Assembly (NCBI RefSeq): GCF_000218685.1 | Contig: NW_006763301.1 | Location: forward strand, 434,001 to 498,000 | Direction: 5' to 3' | DNA: 64,000 nt | Origin: Serpula lacrymans var. lacrymans S7.9 | Taxonomy: Eukaryota; Basidiomycota; Agaricomycetes; Boletales; Serpulaceae | Notes under the pieces: model-generated | Told to the model about the DNA's origin: nothing | What the model saw: the letters and a program-made list of their open reading frames with translations, nothing else | The model's database searches: none | Position numbers and translations under genes: made by a program | In this document: one piece after another, positions 23,869 to 34,847 of the stretch | How the letters are laid out: each line of letters opens with the position of its first letter | Numbering within the stretch: position 1 is the stretch's first letter

Positions 23869-24930
23869 TCACAGGCACTGGCTATAATACGGGGGGCTGA
23901 CTTCAGTGCAATCAGTCCCAGTTACACACACTGTTGGTCCCGTCCAACCAGTCCCACCGCACTGACCGTACTAATAAATAACATTTGTTAATATATTGCT
24001 CCAGCAAGCCAAATAGAGTCCACAAACCTCGGTCTGAGTAGGCTCACTTGGAGATGTGCCGGTGGTCCCGATATATGTGGAGTAATTCGTAGAGTGGGAG
24101 ATCGATAAATCAAGACCGAAGAAGTTCATCTGGTCATGCTCCGTGAAGTTGGATGCGACGTTGGAAGGATCATCAACGGGTGTGTCATCCGACGCGACAT
24201 AGGCGATAAGCTGGAATCCGCTCAGATCACCACTTCCAAGTGCGCCGCCATTCCATGTTGTGCAATTCTGTTTATTGTCATTTAGCTCATTTTTGTCACA
24301 AAAGTATGACAAAGAAAACAAACCTGGCAGCGGAAAGATGCCTTGATGTGAGTACTGTTTACCATCGTGTCGGGAAGCATGGTGATAATGGGACCAGAGT
24401 AGGGAAGAGGTTGCACATAACCGCTGTTCACGACAGCTTGTTAGGCTCTACTTCTGCACAACCAAACGTCATATGGGAGCTGGAAGTAAGACTTACGAAG
24501 TCCACCTAGGGCCAAATATGACTTCGCCATTGTAAGGCCACATCGTGAACAAAAGGCTGTCTGCCATAGTACCCCCAACGCTGAGACCGGTCCAGCCATA
24601 GCTGGCAGGCGCAATCAATTCCGCAACGAATTCAGTCGCGTTAGGCGTGGTTCCGGTAGACAAAGGGGGTAAGACAAGGCCAACTGTGATATTCAAAGTT
24701 GGGTCCTATAACAGATTAGCAAAGTATAGTACATTGAAAGAGTATCAACGTACTGTATAGCCTGCATAACAGATACCACTCGTGGAATCGCAGTAAGCTG
24801 TAGCGCTTTGCGCCACGACAGTCACTTCAACAGAAGATCATCAATTGCAGTGATGTACGCGGCAACTGACTGACATACCGGCTCGAAAACCGATGGAGAG
24901 AATAATTGTAGTGAGGAGGTGGCTAAACAT
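23869..24930 (-). CDS. Secreted cytochrome (AA8, CDH-type heme domain) with CBM1
   Basis: A signal peptide ([15 protein letters not shown]) is followed by a cellobiose-dehydrogenase-type cytochrome b domain. The expected heme ligands are present: Met in [10 protein letters not shown] and His in SISHSTNY. Family blocks include [46 protein letters not shown] and FFGLDL. After an intron (GTTTGT..TATTAG) the frame continues into [15 protein letters not shown] and ends YSQCL, a complete fungal CBM1 with its cysteines and aromatic residues. There is no flavin domain. The architecture matches carbohydrate-binding cytochrome b562 known from a white-rot fungus. It probably binds cellulose and relays electrons, for example to lytic polysaccharide monooxygenases. 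Without splicing the last intron the protein would end at a stop before the CBM. Confidence 0.85.
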
Positions 24931-25739
24931 CCTGCTTTTCCCGGGTGTCGAGGGCTTGGGGATGACCGCCAAGGCAGCGTTTACCCTGATTTTATAGCCC
25001 AAATACCAAGCGAAACAAAGGGAATTAGAGCAACAAAGCTATCACGTTGTCCATGCCTTTCTCCTAGCTTAATCCGCAAATCAAGCGAAGCAGTTGCGCA
25101 ACATGTCCGTTTCTGCAACAACTGTATTATCGGAGAAAACTAGAGGATAAAACGTGTCAGTGACATTTCATAGCTATAAATACAGATCGAGAACCTAGCT
25201 TTTTGCTACATGGATTCATGTCAATACTCTGCTGTCGTTCTATTGCTTGCTAACAGTGAACAAGGACGACTACACATTCCTTTTTGGGCCAGGACGCTCG
25301 ATTACATAAGAATGTGGCTGTTCTCATTTCTCTCCGCTGTTCTTCCATGGAGTTTGTTGAAAATCCAGGTACCGGACGCCGCAGTTCTCTGATGCATGTG
25401 TACATGGTGCGGCTGTAAACAAACCTGCTTCATCTTCCAATGTTCTTCATAATATCTCCCCGTGCCATATAAGACCAATATTCTTCCATTTGACAGCACT
25501 CACCTTTTTCAGGTTGATAGATGCTCTTTTGAAGTTGAAACTCAAAGAGAGGCCTCGATGGCGCTATCTTTGAGTATAAACCTTGAACTAACGATCCAGC
25601 GCCGTGACTATCCACACTTGTATGGCTCAGGCGACGTAGACGCATATTTGTTATACTGCAATGTTCTTTTATGACATCACTATGCACAACATCGTTCATA
25701 ATATTCTACCAGTATAACAGTCCATTGCACGACCATCGT
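24931..25739. other. Intergenic region between the two AA8 genes
   Basis: This holds the 5' flank of the AA8-CBM1 gene and the 3' flank of its paralog. I looked for a CBM1 remnant downstream of the paralog and found none. Confidence 0.6.
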
Positions 25740-26618
25740 TCACAAGAGACTGAAAAAGTCGGAAAAGTGCGCATCGGCGAGGTTGAGCTCGAAAGAGCCA
25801 TAGACGTCGTGGATGGTGAAGTTTGACGCGTAGTTGGCTGGGTCAAAGACTTCTGTATCGTTATTGGCGACGTATTCGATGAGCTGTGTTCCCTCCAAGT
25901 CACCGCCTCCAATGGCTCCTCCCTCCCAGTAAGTGCAGTTCTGTTTTACGTGTGGATGTATAAGTACTAGTATTCAAACATATTGAGGATTCAGTAACAA
26001 GCGCACGAACCTCGCATAAGAACGAAGCTGTGATGGACGTAGAGTTGACCGAGGTACCAGGGAGCATGGTGATTATTGGTCCGTAGTAAGGAGTAGGCTG
26101 TGTATAACCACTGCACTTTCATTAGCTTTGCACCTCCCGTGCTGAGGAGATGCGAGGATCAGAACTTACGTTGTCCACCTCGGTGACAAGATGACTTCGC
26201 CCTCATATGGCCAGAGAACGAACAGTAAGCTGTAAGCCATGGAGCCTCCGACAGTGATACCAGTCCAACCATAGGTAACGGGTGCTACTATTTCTGCGAT
26301 GAAGGCGGTCGAGTTGGCACCACCGTCTGTCGATACGGGAGGGAATGTGAGGCCGACGGTGATATCGAGGGTGGGATCCTATGCAAGCAAAATACCAGAA
26401 TGAGTTTTGTGAACGCGTCGATGTCGCGTCAAATCAACGTACCGTGTAACCCTGATAGCAGATGCCACTAGTCGAGTCGCAGTATGCAGTAGCGTTTGGT
26501 ACGGCATTTACTGTATTTGCGAGATGTTAATGAGCACTAAGATGAACTGTAGACGTTGGGACTGACCAAATTGGATGCCGAGAAAGAGAAGGGATGCGAC
26601 CAAGAGCTTCTGGAACAT
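25740..26618 (-). CDS. Secreted AA8 cytochrome-domain protein without CBM
   Basis: This is a tandem paralog of the AA8-CBM1 gene. The signal peptide is MFQKLLVASLLFLGIQF, and an intron then leads to [23 protein letters not shown]. The heme domain retains the Met ligand (GGSMAYSLLF) and the His ligand (ADAHFSDFF), plus FLCENCTYWEGG and YVANNDTEVFDP. The protein ends with SLL only nine residues after the His, at the very edge of the domain, so there is no linker or CBM1. Either this is a natural single-domain secreted cytochrome or the C-terminus was lost. Several ~55-bp introns are present. Confidence 0.8.
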
Positions 26619-27134
26619 GTTTGAAAGCAAAGGCAGTTGTGAGGGGTTGAGGTTTAGATGACGACCATATCGCGCAGGCTTTTATAGGTGTCATGTCGAA
26701 ACAAACGAGGATCCTTAAGAGTAGCGTAATGATTGAACCGTTAATGACAGGACGTCGACGACATACTATTGGTGCGGACGCTATACAAGTATGAGAAAGG
26801 CATTGGCTCTCACCATTATTGTGAATAAAGGAAACTAGAAGCCGCATTTTTACGGGATGCCTTGGAGGATGATCACGATGCTCACTCAGCGCTAAATAAT
26901 TGGGTCTGATTCTGTTCAACTACAGTTTCCTAAACCGGCTCTTGCCTTTGTGATCGCTGACATAAGCAACAAAATTTGCGGGTAAACTGAGCTTGCGCTG
27001 TTTTCCGTGGCTCTGCTGCAGTTTCTTCTTTTCACAAGACTCTTCAACACTGACCAAGGATCAGCCCGACGTGAGGTCAGCTCCCCTATATCCTTCATTC
27101 TCGACAGGAACATCCACTATAAAACATCATAAAA
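26619..27134. other. Divergent promoter region
   Basis: This is the shared upstream region of the AA8 gene (-) and SNU13 (+). No defined regulatory motif was recognised. Confidence 0.5.
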
Positions 27135-27762
27135 ATGGCTGAACAACGATCAAAGGCTTGGCCTCTTGCGGATGAGGCACTCACCAACTCCGTGAGTTTC
27201 TCCTAGTGTCCCCGCGTCCCGTTCTGTCGGTAATCTCTTGATCATACAATAGATCCTGGACTTGGTTCAGCAGGCTGGACAGTATAAGCAGCTTAAAAAA
27301 GGTGCAAACGAAGGTCTGTGGTCCGCCTAGTTTCCCCTCCATCCGACCCATATCTCTGGATTTCTCGGCCTCCGTCCTCTGGCATGATTACTGATGCTCA
27401 TTCCGTATAGCTACGAAAACTCTCAACCGTGGTGTAGCGGAATTTATCGTGCTGACCGCTGATACCGAACCCTTGGAAATTCTCCTTCATCTGCCCCTCC
27501 TGTGCGAGGAAAAGGCATGTTTTCCCTCTTGCCCGCACACTCGTGGCCGGTTGCTAATGCGTTTTTTTTTGTGCGTTGCGTGTTTCGCTTCGACTCCTAA
27601 CAGAACGTGCCCTACGTCTTCGTGCCTTCAAAAGCTGCCCTGGGTCGTTCCTGCAACGTTTCTAGGCCCGTTATTGCGGCAAGCGTGACCACCAGTGAAG
27701 CGAGGGAGTTGCAAAGCCAGATCCGCACCATCAAAATAGACATCGAAAAACTCATGTATTAA
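27135..27762 (+). CDS. SNU13: U4/U6.U5 snRNP and box C/D snoRNP protein Snu13 (15.5K)
   Basis: Exons 27135-27191, 27253-27313, 27411-27514 and 27604-27762 give 126 residues, the usual Snu13 length. The protein binds kink-turn RNA in U4 snRNA and box C/D snoRNAs and belongs to the L7Ae family. Recognisable blocks are [20 protein letters not shown] (RNA-contacting region), [20 protein letters not shown] and [18 protein letters not shown]. The third intron has a GC donor (AAG|GCATGT) and AG acceptor (CCTAACAG). Joining there gives [13 protein letters not shown], so the GC-AG intron is well supported by the protein. Confidence 0.95.
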
Positions 27763-27987
27763 AATTACAATTTCCCGATGATTCTGTGTACTTGTTCATG
27801 TTCTCTCTGGGCCATCTCAGACTTGCAGATTAATGATAGTAGTATAAATGGTGTTTTTGGATTATACATTCCGAGCAACATCTTTCATTTCCCCGTCCCG
27901 AATTATGAAAAGACCAACAAAGAAGGATATTACAATGAGAGGCAGAGCAAGAGACATTCACTTTACAGCTGAGTACATCGCGCACGA

Positions 27988-29015
27988 TTATTTAGGGATA
28001 TTCTCTCGAGCTTGCTGCCTAACTTTCCTCCTGTATTTGAAGTATGATAAATAGAAGAATACGTGATTGGTAAAGAGAAACTCACTCATAGGCCACCTTA
28101 TCATTCCTGATGCGAGATGTCAGTCATCGAAGAGAGTCAATTTGTGCCGTTACTCACTTGAACATCGTGTATGCATCACTCTGCGCCGGGTCGTTTACAT
28201 TTGGATCATCTAGTAGGTCCTGGATACCGAGCAATATCTTCACATCGTTTCAACGAAGATCCAGCGGTAATTATAAGCTAGTCGACATACTTGTTTGATG
28301 GTGATGGCTGGTTTCCATGACTTCTCTTCATCGAGAATGGATAAACAGACTGTTCCAGAAGGATAGACGTTGGGATGAAACAGAGGCGGTGTGAATTTGC
28401 CTGGATGAAGTGGGTATGCACCGGGTGGTGAGCGCTGTTCGATTTGATCGGGGGTACCCACTCACATTTTGGTGGCTTTGAAGGGTAATCTTAATGAAAC
28501 GAACGAGCACGGGAATGCGTGGGTCCACATAAGGCCGGGACATGAGATAATTATCAGAGATACGAAGCTACGTTACCTTCAGGGAAGTTCATCGTAAGCT
28601 TGTACAGGCCACCATCCCATGCGGACTAGGACGACTCGAGTCATTCTTTATAGCAGGACACACCGATGAATCGTGCTTACACCCGCTTTTCCAGGGATAC
28701 CCACTTCCCATTCCATAAGATTCATGGAACCATCTGCCGCTTTCGCTGGTTTTGCGTAGAAACCCTGCAGTCGGACAAAGTACCATAGCGATCGAGTACA
28801 TGTTGCAAGCAAGAGAATATATGGTGACCGATTGAAAGACACCGATGGAGAGTTTAGCGAGCAGCGAGAGAAAAGCGAAAGAAGAGGGCGACCAAATGAA
28901 GAATGAGAGATCTGCAACCGATAGTGAGCCAAAAAGCAAGAATACGCACGAACGGATGGTCCTTTCTCCATTGCTTGCGTTCCTCAGCGAGACGAGGCCT
29001 ACAAATTCCAGACAT
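27988..29015 (-). CDS. UBC9: SUMO-conjugating enzyme Ubc9 (E2)
   Basis: Seven exons give about 158 residues, the standard Ubc9 length. The protein takes SUMO from the E1 as a thioester and passes it to target lysines, mostly in the nucleus. The active-site cysteine is in [11 protein letters not shown], followed by [14 protein letters not shown], the SUMO-E2-specific loop. The N-terminus [21 protein letters not shown] and the C-terminal helix ARENIPK are typical. One junction gives [13 protein letters not shown] where most Ubc9 proteins have PEGYP; this depends on the inferred acceptor near 28495. Start at 29015. Confidence 0.95.
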
Positions 29016-29655
29016 TTGCACAGATACGGCGTGAGGCTATGTTATCACACTATTGAATGACTATTTTGTAGACACAAAGAGCACCAAAACACTTGCAATG
29101 GACACGAAAGAGCTAGCAGCAATGGCTGCATGCCCAGCGATGAGCAAGAATGGCGCTTAGTCACCATTAGTCATCGCACAGATCAGTTCTGCGGCTTGGT
29201 TCGGTTCGAGCGTCCCGCGGCAACTGCGGCATTGGCTGCGGCGTGATCGGGGCGCAAGACTCCACCAAGATTATCATTTCAGCACTGCTATAGCTACGCC
29301 TGATGGGAAAGAAAGCAGCAGTGAGCGTTGGATTGAGATGGTAGCTATGTTTTCACGATCCAATCATGTTTATGGGCGGGCGATAACGACTGCGATGTTT
29401 CTTTAAGCAAGGTCGATCTTTGAATCTGGTTACTATCACGGGATGTTCTGCAGTGCATGCAGCACTTCAGTCCGGGCCTGCGGGTGCTGTCTTACACCGA
29501 ACTAATCCTTTCTGGTAATGACGAATACACCGCCCCTTTTAGAGCTGCACTATATATTGGCTTCTCAAAATCACCATGCTTCTTTGGGGAGTCTTTTTTA
29601 TTTCACGCTTTCTCTCTAACTAGTCATCCTACTTTCTTGGATCTCTCTACCTGTG
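29016..29655. other. Divergent promoter region
   Basis: This lies between UBC9 (-) and the alkyltransferase-like gene (+). No coding region or clear motif was seen. Confidence 0.5.
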
Positions 29656-30227
29656 ATGTCAGACAAACAACAATTCATCATCGCGGTATGTGTACATTTC
29701 TCTCTCTCAATATCACCTTTCGCTTATTCGTCCCTCAGGTGTACAACATCGTCAAATTGATCCCTCCACAGAAGGTGATCAGCTGCAGTGAGTGATATCC
29801 ATCTACAACACTCGACCCCGCAAACTCATCGCTTGTCCTCCTACGCCAGGTCATATCGCTAAGCTGGTTGGAAGGCCTAAGAGCGCACGGCAAGTCAAAG
29901 AAGGTACATACTTCCCTCTCTATCACCGAGTCTCCCGCTCAACCCAAATCATCTCTTTCTTTCTTTCTTTTTCAAGCCGTCAAATTTATTTCGCACACGA
30001 CCCCACCAGTTCCCTGGTATCGCGTCGTGTCCACATCTGGCATCATCTCAGTGAGCGGCCCAAGCACTCAACAACTGGCGCTAGAGAAGGAGGGAGTCCG
30101 TGTGCGGACGGGAACTGTTGGGGAGTCGAGAGTGGATCTTGGAAAATGGGGATGGTATCCCCTTGTCGGCAGCCTGAACTATCTCGCCGATTCAGATACA
30201 TCAGAGACGGAAGACTGGGGCGCATGA
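29656..30227 (+). CDS. ATL1: Alkyltransferase-like DNA repair protein (ATL, MGMT family without Cys)
   Basis: Exons 29656-29685, 29739-29787, 29850-29903 and 29977-30227 give 127 residues. The protein matches the DNA-binding half of O6-alkylguanine transferase, but the catalytic PCHR is replaced by PWYR (in PVPWYRVVS), the hallmark of ATL proteins. ATLs bind alkylated guanine, flip it out and hand the lesion to nucleotide excision repair rather than reversing it. The arginine-finger segment SARQVKEAVKF is present. The usual ..TYGEIA.. before it reads SCSHIAKLVG here, so the base-flipping tyrosine seems replaced by cysteine. That residue lies next to an exon border, so the junction should be checked. 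The C-terminus keeps a W-x-P ending (GKWGWYP) but extends further. Confidence 0.85.
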
Positions 30228-30865
30228 CCACTCGTGGGTCATCGGAAGGGGGGGTTGGCGGCGTAGCAGCAGCCGATTTTCGTTTCGTCTCTTTTTCATC
30301 TTCTCTTTTCGTTTCTCTCAGGCTGTTGAATTGGGGTGGCCTCGCACCGTGCCCAGCGATGTATCCATATTGACGATACCATACGGACTTTTCGGTGTTT
30401 TTGTCGCTTTCTGCTCGCACTGTATTTCCAAGGATTTCCCTTCTCGACCATTTTCATATGGATATTGTATGTTTTTTTTTTGTATTGTGCCATCAGAAAT
30501 TTTCGATTCAGAAATTGAAAGAGCAAATTTTTTTGGGGTCGCTTACCGTTGACTTTTTCGACCCCGGAGCATACTTATCTTCCGAAGAGCTACAGAGATT
30601 TTTAATTGAATTAACACTGGGCTTGGTCGGCGCGGGTCATTCACATTAAGATACATTATATGATCTACTTTTTTTGGTCTCACTCCGCACTCTTAGAGAT
30701 AGATCATCATAAGCAAAGACCCAGATAGGATACAAAAGTCGATCAAAATACACCGTCCGTACAAAAAGAAATAAAGAAAAAAAACCCCAGATTGCGTCCT
30801 ATCAAAGTATCTCTAATCACATTTCTGATAAAAGCAGATGAAACTGAAACAGCCAATACTACGAC
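30228..30865. other. Intergenic region between convergent genes
   Basis: This is the 3' flank of the ATL gene (+) and of the next gene (-). It contains A- and T-runs and no supportable gene. Confidence 0.55.
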
Positions 30866-32243
30866 CTACGTCACGATGACAATTTCTCCTTTGCCGTCCT
30901 TCAGAACGACCAACTCGCATTCGATTTTCTCTCCCGTGTCCAGACAAACAACGTCCGTAGGATCGGTGGAAGATACCTTAATCTGTCGACGCTCAAAGAA
31001 TGAACGACCCAATACAACGTCAAAGTGAGGTTCTTCCGACAAATACACGGGCACCGAGACTGTCTTCGATTTCTGGCCCGAGCGCTTCGTCGTGTTGGCT
31101 CCGCCGGTGTGAGGGAAAGGAGATGACGATGCTTGGTTCCGGGGTGTCGCGGGCGGCGACCCACTATTGGGGAACGAAGACGCAGGTGTGAGCGTGATAG
31201 GCCACTTCCCGAGATTCACCAATCCTCCGTATCCGTAATTACCAGGGGCAGCATCGGAGGGTATGAAGCCGTGTTTGATCGCGAATTTACGAGAGATGTA
31301 AACGTTGCGGTAGCCGTTCTTGAGAAGCATACGGACTGTTTTTTGAGATGTGATCCGTGAGTTCCTTGAGATAGGAGAAATGTAGGAGAAGATAACGACG
31401 CACCGTTATCTACCGGGCCTATACTACCCATGACAGTCCGCACGCCATTTTCACTGTGGAACCTCTCAAAATCCTTCCTATACCGTGGTTCGCCTTGGGG
31501 CTCCTCTGCCACCTCTGAGCCATTGCGTTTACTGGCCTTCGTTTTGCGAGACTTGGTACTGTGCGCAGAATGAGGCTCAGGAGACAGAGCTTTGGAGGGC
31601 TGAAACACGTAGTACGAAGGATTGCGATAGCTAGAGGGGCTTGGGAGGGGCTGCGTAGGATCGTGTACATGGAGAGTGGATGTCATTGATAGATCTTTGT
31701 CGGAGGACGATGGAGATTTCTGGCGCCAAACAAAAATGGTATAATCCCCATCTACGTCGGTAGAGTCAGTAATGCGCATGTAATGAGGGATAAGGTAGGC
31801 GTACCGTCATCCAGATTCCAGATGGAGTCATTCCATTGATACTTGACCCAGCCTGGGCCTATCGAACTGCCATGGAACTCTGTATTCGACTTCCTGGAGA
31901 GCTTTTCGAACAGCTGGCCGAGATTTTCTTCATTGACTGGGTAGTATACGTCAGGGATTAAAGAATAGAAGAAAAATAAGACGTACAGGAGTGGATCACG
32001 GCGAACGATGAAGATGGTGTATGAACATTCAATACGGGGGGCGGACTTGCCATCTGGGCGCACAAAGGGCGGGTGTATGACCAGAATCCGTGGTGTGCGG
32101 TAATGTGACGTCCAACGTATGGCAGCTAAACCTTGGCTTGACAGGACGACCGAACACTGAAGGGGATGCTGAATTGGACTAGAAGGCTGTTTCAACATAT
32201 TCGTTAACCTACACCCGCAGTTACAGCTAGCGAGCCAGCTCAT
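30866..32243 (-). CDS. Conserved basidiomycete protein of unknown function
   Basis: I recall similar proteins across Agaricomycetes but no function. The N-terminal part contains PRILVIHPPFVRPDG and CSYTIFIVR. An intron with donor GTGATC then joins to LNEENLGQLFEKL and GSSIGPGWVKYQWNDS. A Ser-rich middle follows. The C-terminus is well conserved: LLKNGYRNVYISRKFAIKHGFIP, YGYGGLVNLGKWPITL, then HFDVVLGRSFFERRQIK and DVVCLDTGEKIECELVVL. The hydrophobic DVVLGRSFFERR stretch resembles the flap/second lobe of retropepsin-like folds, but I see no clear catalytic Asp-Thr/Ser-Gly, so enzymatic activity is not claimed. No signal peptide or membrane segment is evident. The start at 32243 is an ATG, but a later one in the same exon is possible. 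Confidence 0.7.
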
Positions 32244-33715
32244 CTCCCGTGCGAACTGGCCCGACTGAGGAGCTCACGTGATCCCATCGGTTCATTTCAG
32301 AAGAGCATCGGCCTAATGTTTTCACGGGATATTTATTTCAGTGGTGTAGAAACGTGCAAACCACATGCACACATCTTTCAGAAGTTGTTCCAGTCATTTA
32401 CTCATATACGATCACCCCTCGATCACCGAGGTGTGACAGCTGTCAGTTATGTGGGGAGCCTCTCGTACGTGGCAGTACTATGACCGTCCACATGCACAAG
32501 CAAGATGAAACCGCAGTTCCACGGAAGGTGTTTCGTCCAGTGTGTGCGGAGATTTTGATGGGACTCTTACTTTTATTGGTAGGTTACGCTATGCCAGTGG
32601 CAGGAGCTACTTTGCTGGCTGTTGCAGGCACTGGCAGTGTCCAACGAGGTTGGTCTGATTAGACTGTTGTATGCAGCGCCTGTGCAGCGGACATCACTGA
32701 TACGGTCGATGTAAGCGGCTACAGGTAGGATGTGATAATCTTATCCTTCTAATCTCCTCGTCATTAAAGGGCGGCAGTGTCACTTGAAGATACATCCACT
32801 GGGAAGACAAAGGAGAAACATCATCTCCGGCTCTATAAGCTAAATACATGATTCTGATTTCTCACCTACACAATCAATCTTTCGCTGTTGATAGATGGGG
32901 AACCTGAAAACTAGATATAAGTAGAAGTAAAAGTACTTGAGAAGACGGACTCTGTGAGATGTGAAATGTTAGTTTCCATAGGGCGGGTTCATCAACCTGA
33001 TTTCTCACCTATACGACTAATCTTTTCTTCGATGTGGACAGATTGGGGACCTGGATTGAAATTAGAATATCACAGTCAATGTATGGACACCAACCGTCAG
33101 TTTCATTGAGATAGCCATACACTCATATCAAGGCTCCCGTGGCAAACGCACACATGTCTAGGTTCAATCACGTTGTCCTTAGGGACCCTTCTAACAGTAG
33201 TGGCGCACATATCATCTCATGACTCAACTATGGCAGAGGTGCCTGCTTATAATTAAATCAGCAATGCTATGTTGATATTTTTGAATGTGAATCGAAGCAA
33301 GACGGACCACTCAATCCAAGTGTCAATCCTCGATACATGCTCAGCATCACCTTTCGTCGGTAGACCGGGTTCAAGGCATGTTGATAACTCGAGCAGGGCA
33401 AAAGATCACCGCAAAAATATTCGCGACTGTGCAGGGGGTGCGGGTGCGACTTTTATTGAGTCTGAACGTTGTACACCTTTATTCCAAAGACCTTGTTGAA
33501 AGCAAAGGAATATATTGTTGCGGTTATCGATGGTGAAAGACAAAAGCCATATTTTTTGAGCCACGCCACCGGGCGTCCTTGTAGTTCCGACGCCAAAGCT
33601 GGTCATTTCCGGCCACTACAGTCGAGCTCACGTTCTCTCTCGACACTCATCATCCTCAGTGTTCCGCACCCTCAGCGTGCTTTTTTTTACTGGGACGAAC
33701 GTTAGAAGACACCAG
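32244..33715. other. Intergenic region with a short duplicated segment
   Basis: This holds the 5' flanks of the unknown gene (-) and mS38 (+). A ~60-bp segment containing TGATTTCTCACCTA occurs at about 32852-32910 and again, diverged, at 32997-33061. A reading frame at 32354-32662 has no features supporting it as a gene. Confidence 0.5.
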
Positions 33716-34690
33716 ATGTCTTTTGTCGCTCGGTTACTCCAGCCAGCGCCAGCGAGCCGACGAGCTTATTCGTCTTTTTTCTCCTCCAAGTCTGGTGGAG
33801 GCGGGCGTTACTTCAACTCAGCCAAACCTCCAAAGCCAGCGGTTACCGCTGGAAAGGGGAAGGTTGAGAACACAAACTCGAGTGTAGCAGCCAGCGAAAG
33901 TGCCAACGGTGGTGGCAATGGGAGCAACAATAAGATAAAGGTTGGAGGTGCTGAGGAAAACTCTTCAGCTCAGGCTCCTCCAGCTCCAAACCCTATCGAT
34001 GCTGCCTCGCCTTCGTCTCGCTTGGGATCAGGCAATCCATCTCCAGTGCCATCTTCGCCAGCATTTTCAGCCCAGCATTCTCTTCCCATCCACCCGACGA
34101 TAGCTTCCCAGGATTACAAACTACATCAATTCTTCTCTTTGCATCGACCTCTTCTGCTTCTTGCGCAGCCCACGTCGGCCATTTTCGAGTCCCCCCCTTT
34201 CCCGCCGTCCGCTTTCACATTCAACGCGGAAGCGAAGGAAAATATAGAGAAAGCACCGTCTCCACCACTTCAATTCAGGACCCTAGATGATCCTCCAGAG
34301 GCTTCTTTCGAATCTGATGCTGATACCGCTCGGCAGCTCGCTCACACACTCGTGATGAATCGCGTGGGCGGCACCATCTCCTGGCAGGACGCTTTGTCAA
34401 GGCTCGGTTTGGACAAGGATGTCCCTGTGGAAAGGGCTGCGTTGGCTAAGGAATGGGCAAAGGAGTGGGAGACTGTGTATGCGGATAGCACCAAACGCAA
34501 GAGAAGACGAAAGATGAAGAAGCATAAGTACGTAGTTTTGTTCTCATCAAAGGAATAGAGCTAACTGCATGTGCATTGTATTAGGTTGAAGAAACGACGA
34601 AGAGTACGTTAATTTATTTGAGAAAAAATCGCACATTACTTACTATTATTCTTTCTCTAGCTTTTGCGATCTCAGCGGCTCCAGGGTTGA
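33716..34690 (+). CDS. COX24: Mitochondrial small-subunit ribosomal protein mS38 (Cox24 domain)
   Basis: Exons 33716-34527, 34585-34603 (only 19 nt) and 34661-34690 give 286 residues. The N-terminus (MSFVARLLQPAPASRRAYSS) looks like a mitochondrial targeting peptide. A long low-complexity middle rich in Ser, Pro and Asn follows. The C-terminus STKRKRRRKMKKHKLKKRRR is the short basic Cox24/mS38 domain that inserts into mitoribosomal rRNA; in yeast the protein is linked to COX1 mRNA processing. The splice through the 19-nt micro-exon is needed to complete the basic motif and end ..RSQRLQG. An ATG at 33659 would add 19 residues but is less likely. Confidence 0.8.
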
Positions 34691-34847
34691 TTGTAGTTAC
34701 CTTAGGCTGCGTCAGAATCTCATTAATAACAAGTATCCCCCCTCTTTCATGTATATACTATGGCATTTTGATCACTAGTATCGCGAATTCACTACAATCC
34801 ACAGTTCCAGAAAAATTTACTCTTAAACTTTGAAGCTTGAACTAGTG

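Noticed and set aside
25740..25960. Hidden CBM1 exon for the second AA8 gene
   Set aside because: Searched the downstream minus strand for the YGQCGG-type pattern and cysteine spacing; none found.
30940..30990. Active aspartic protease in the unknown gene at 30866-32243
   Set aside because: A DVVLGRSFF block is visible but no D-T/S-G catalytic triad was seen.
32354..32662. Plus-strand 102-codon reading frame with a hydrophobic segment
   Set aside because: No recognised motif, no signal for splicing or neighbours; too weak for a gene call.
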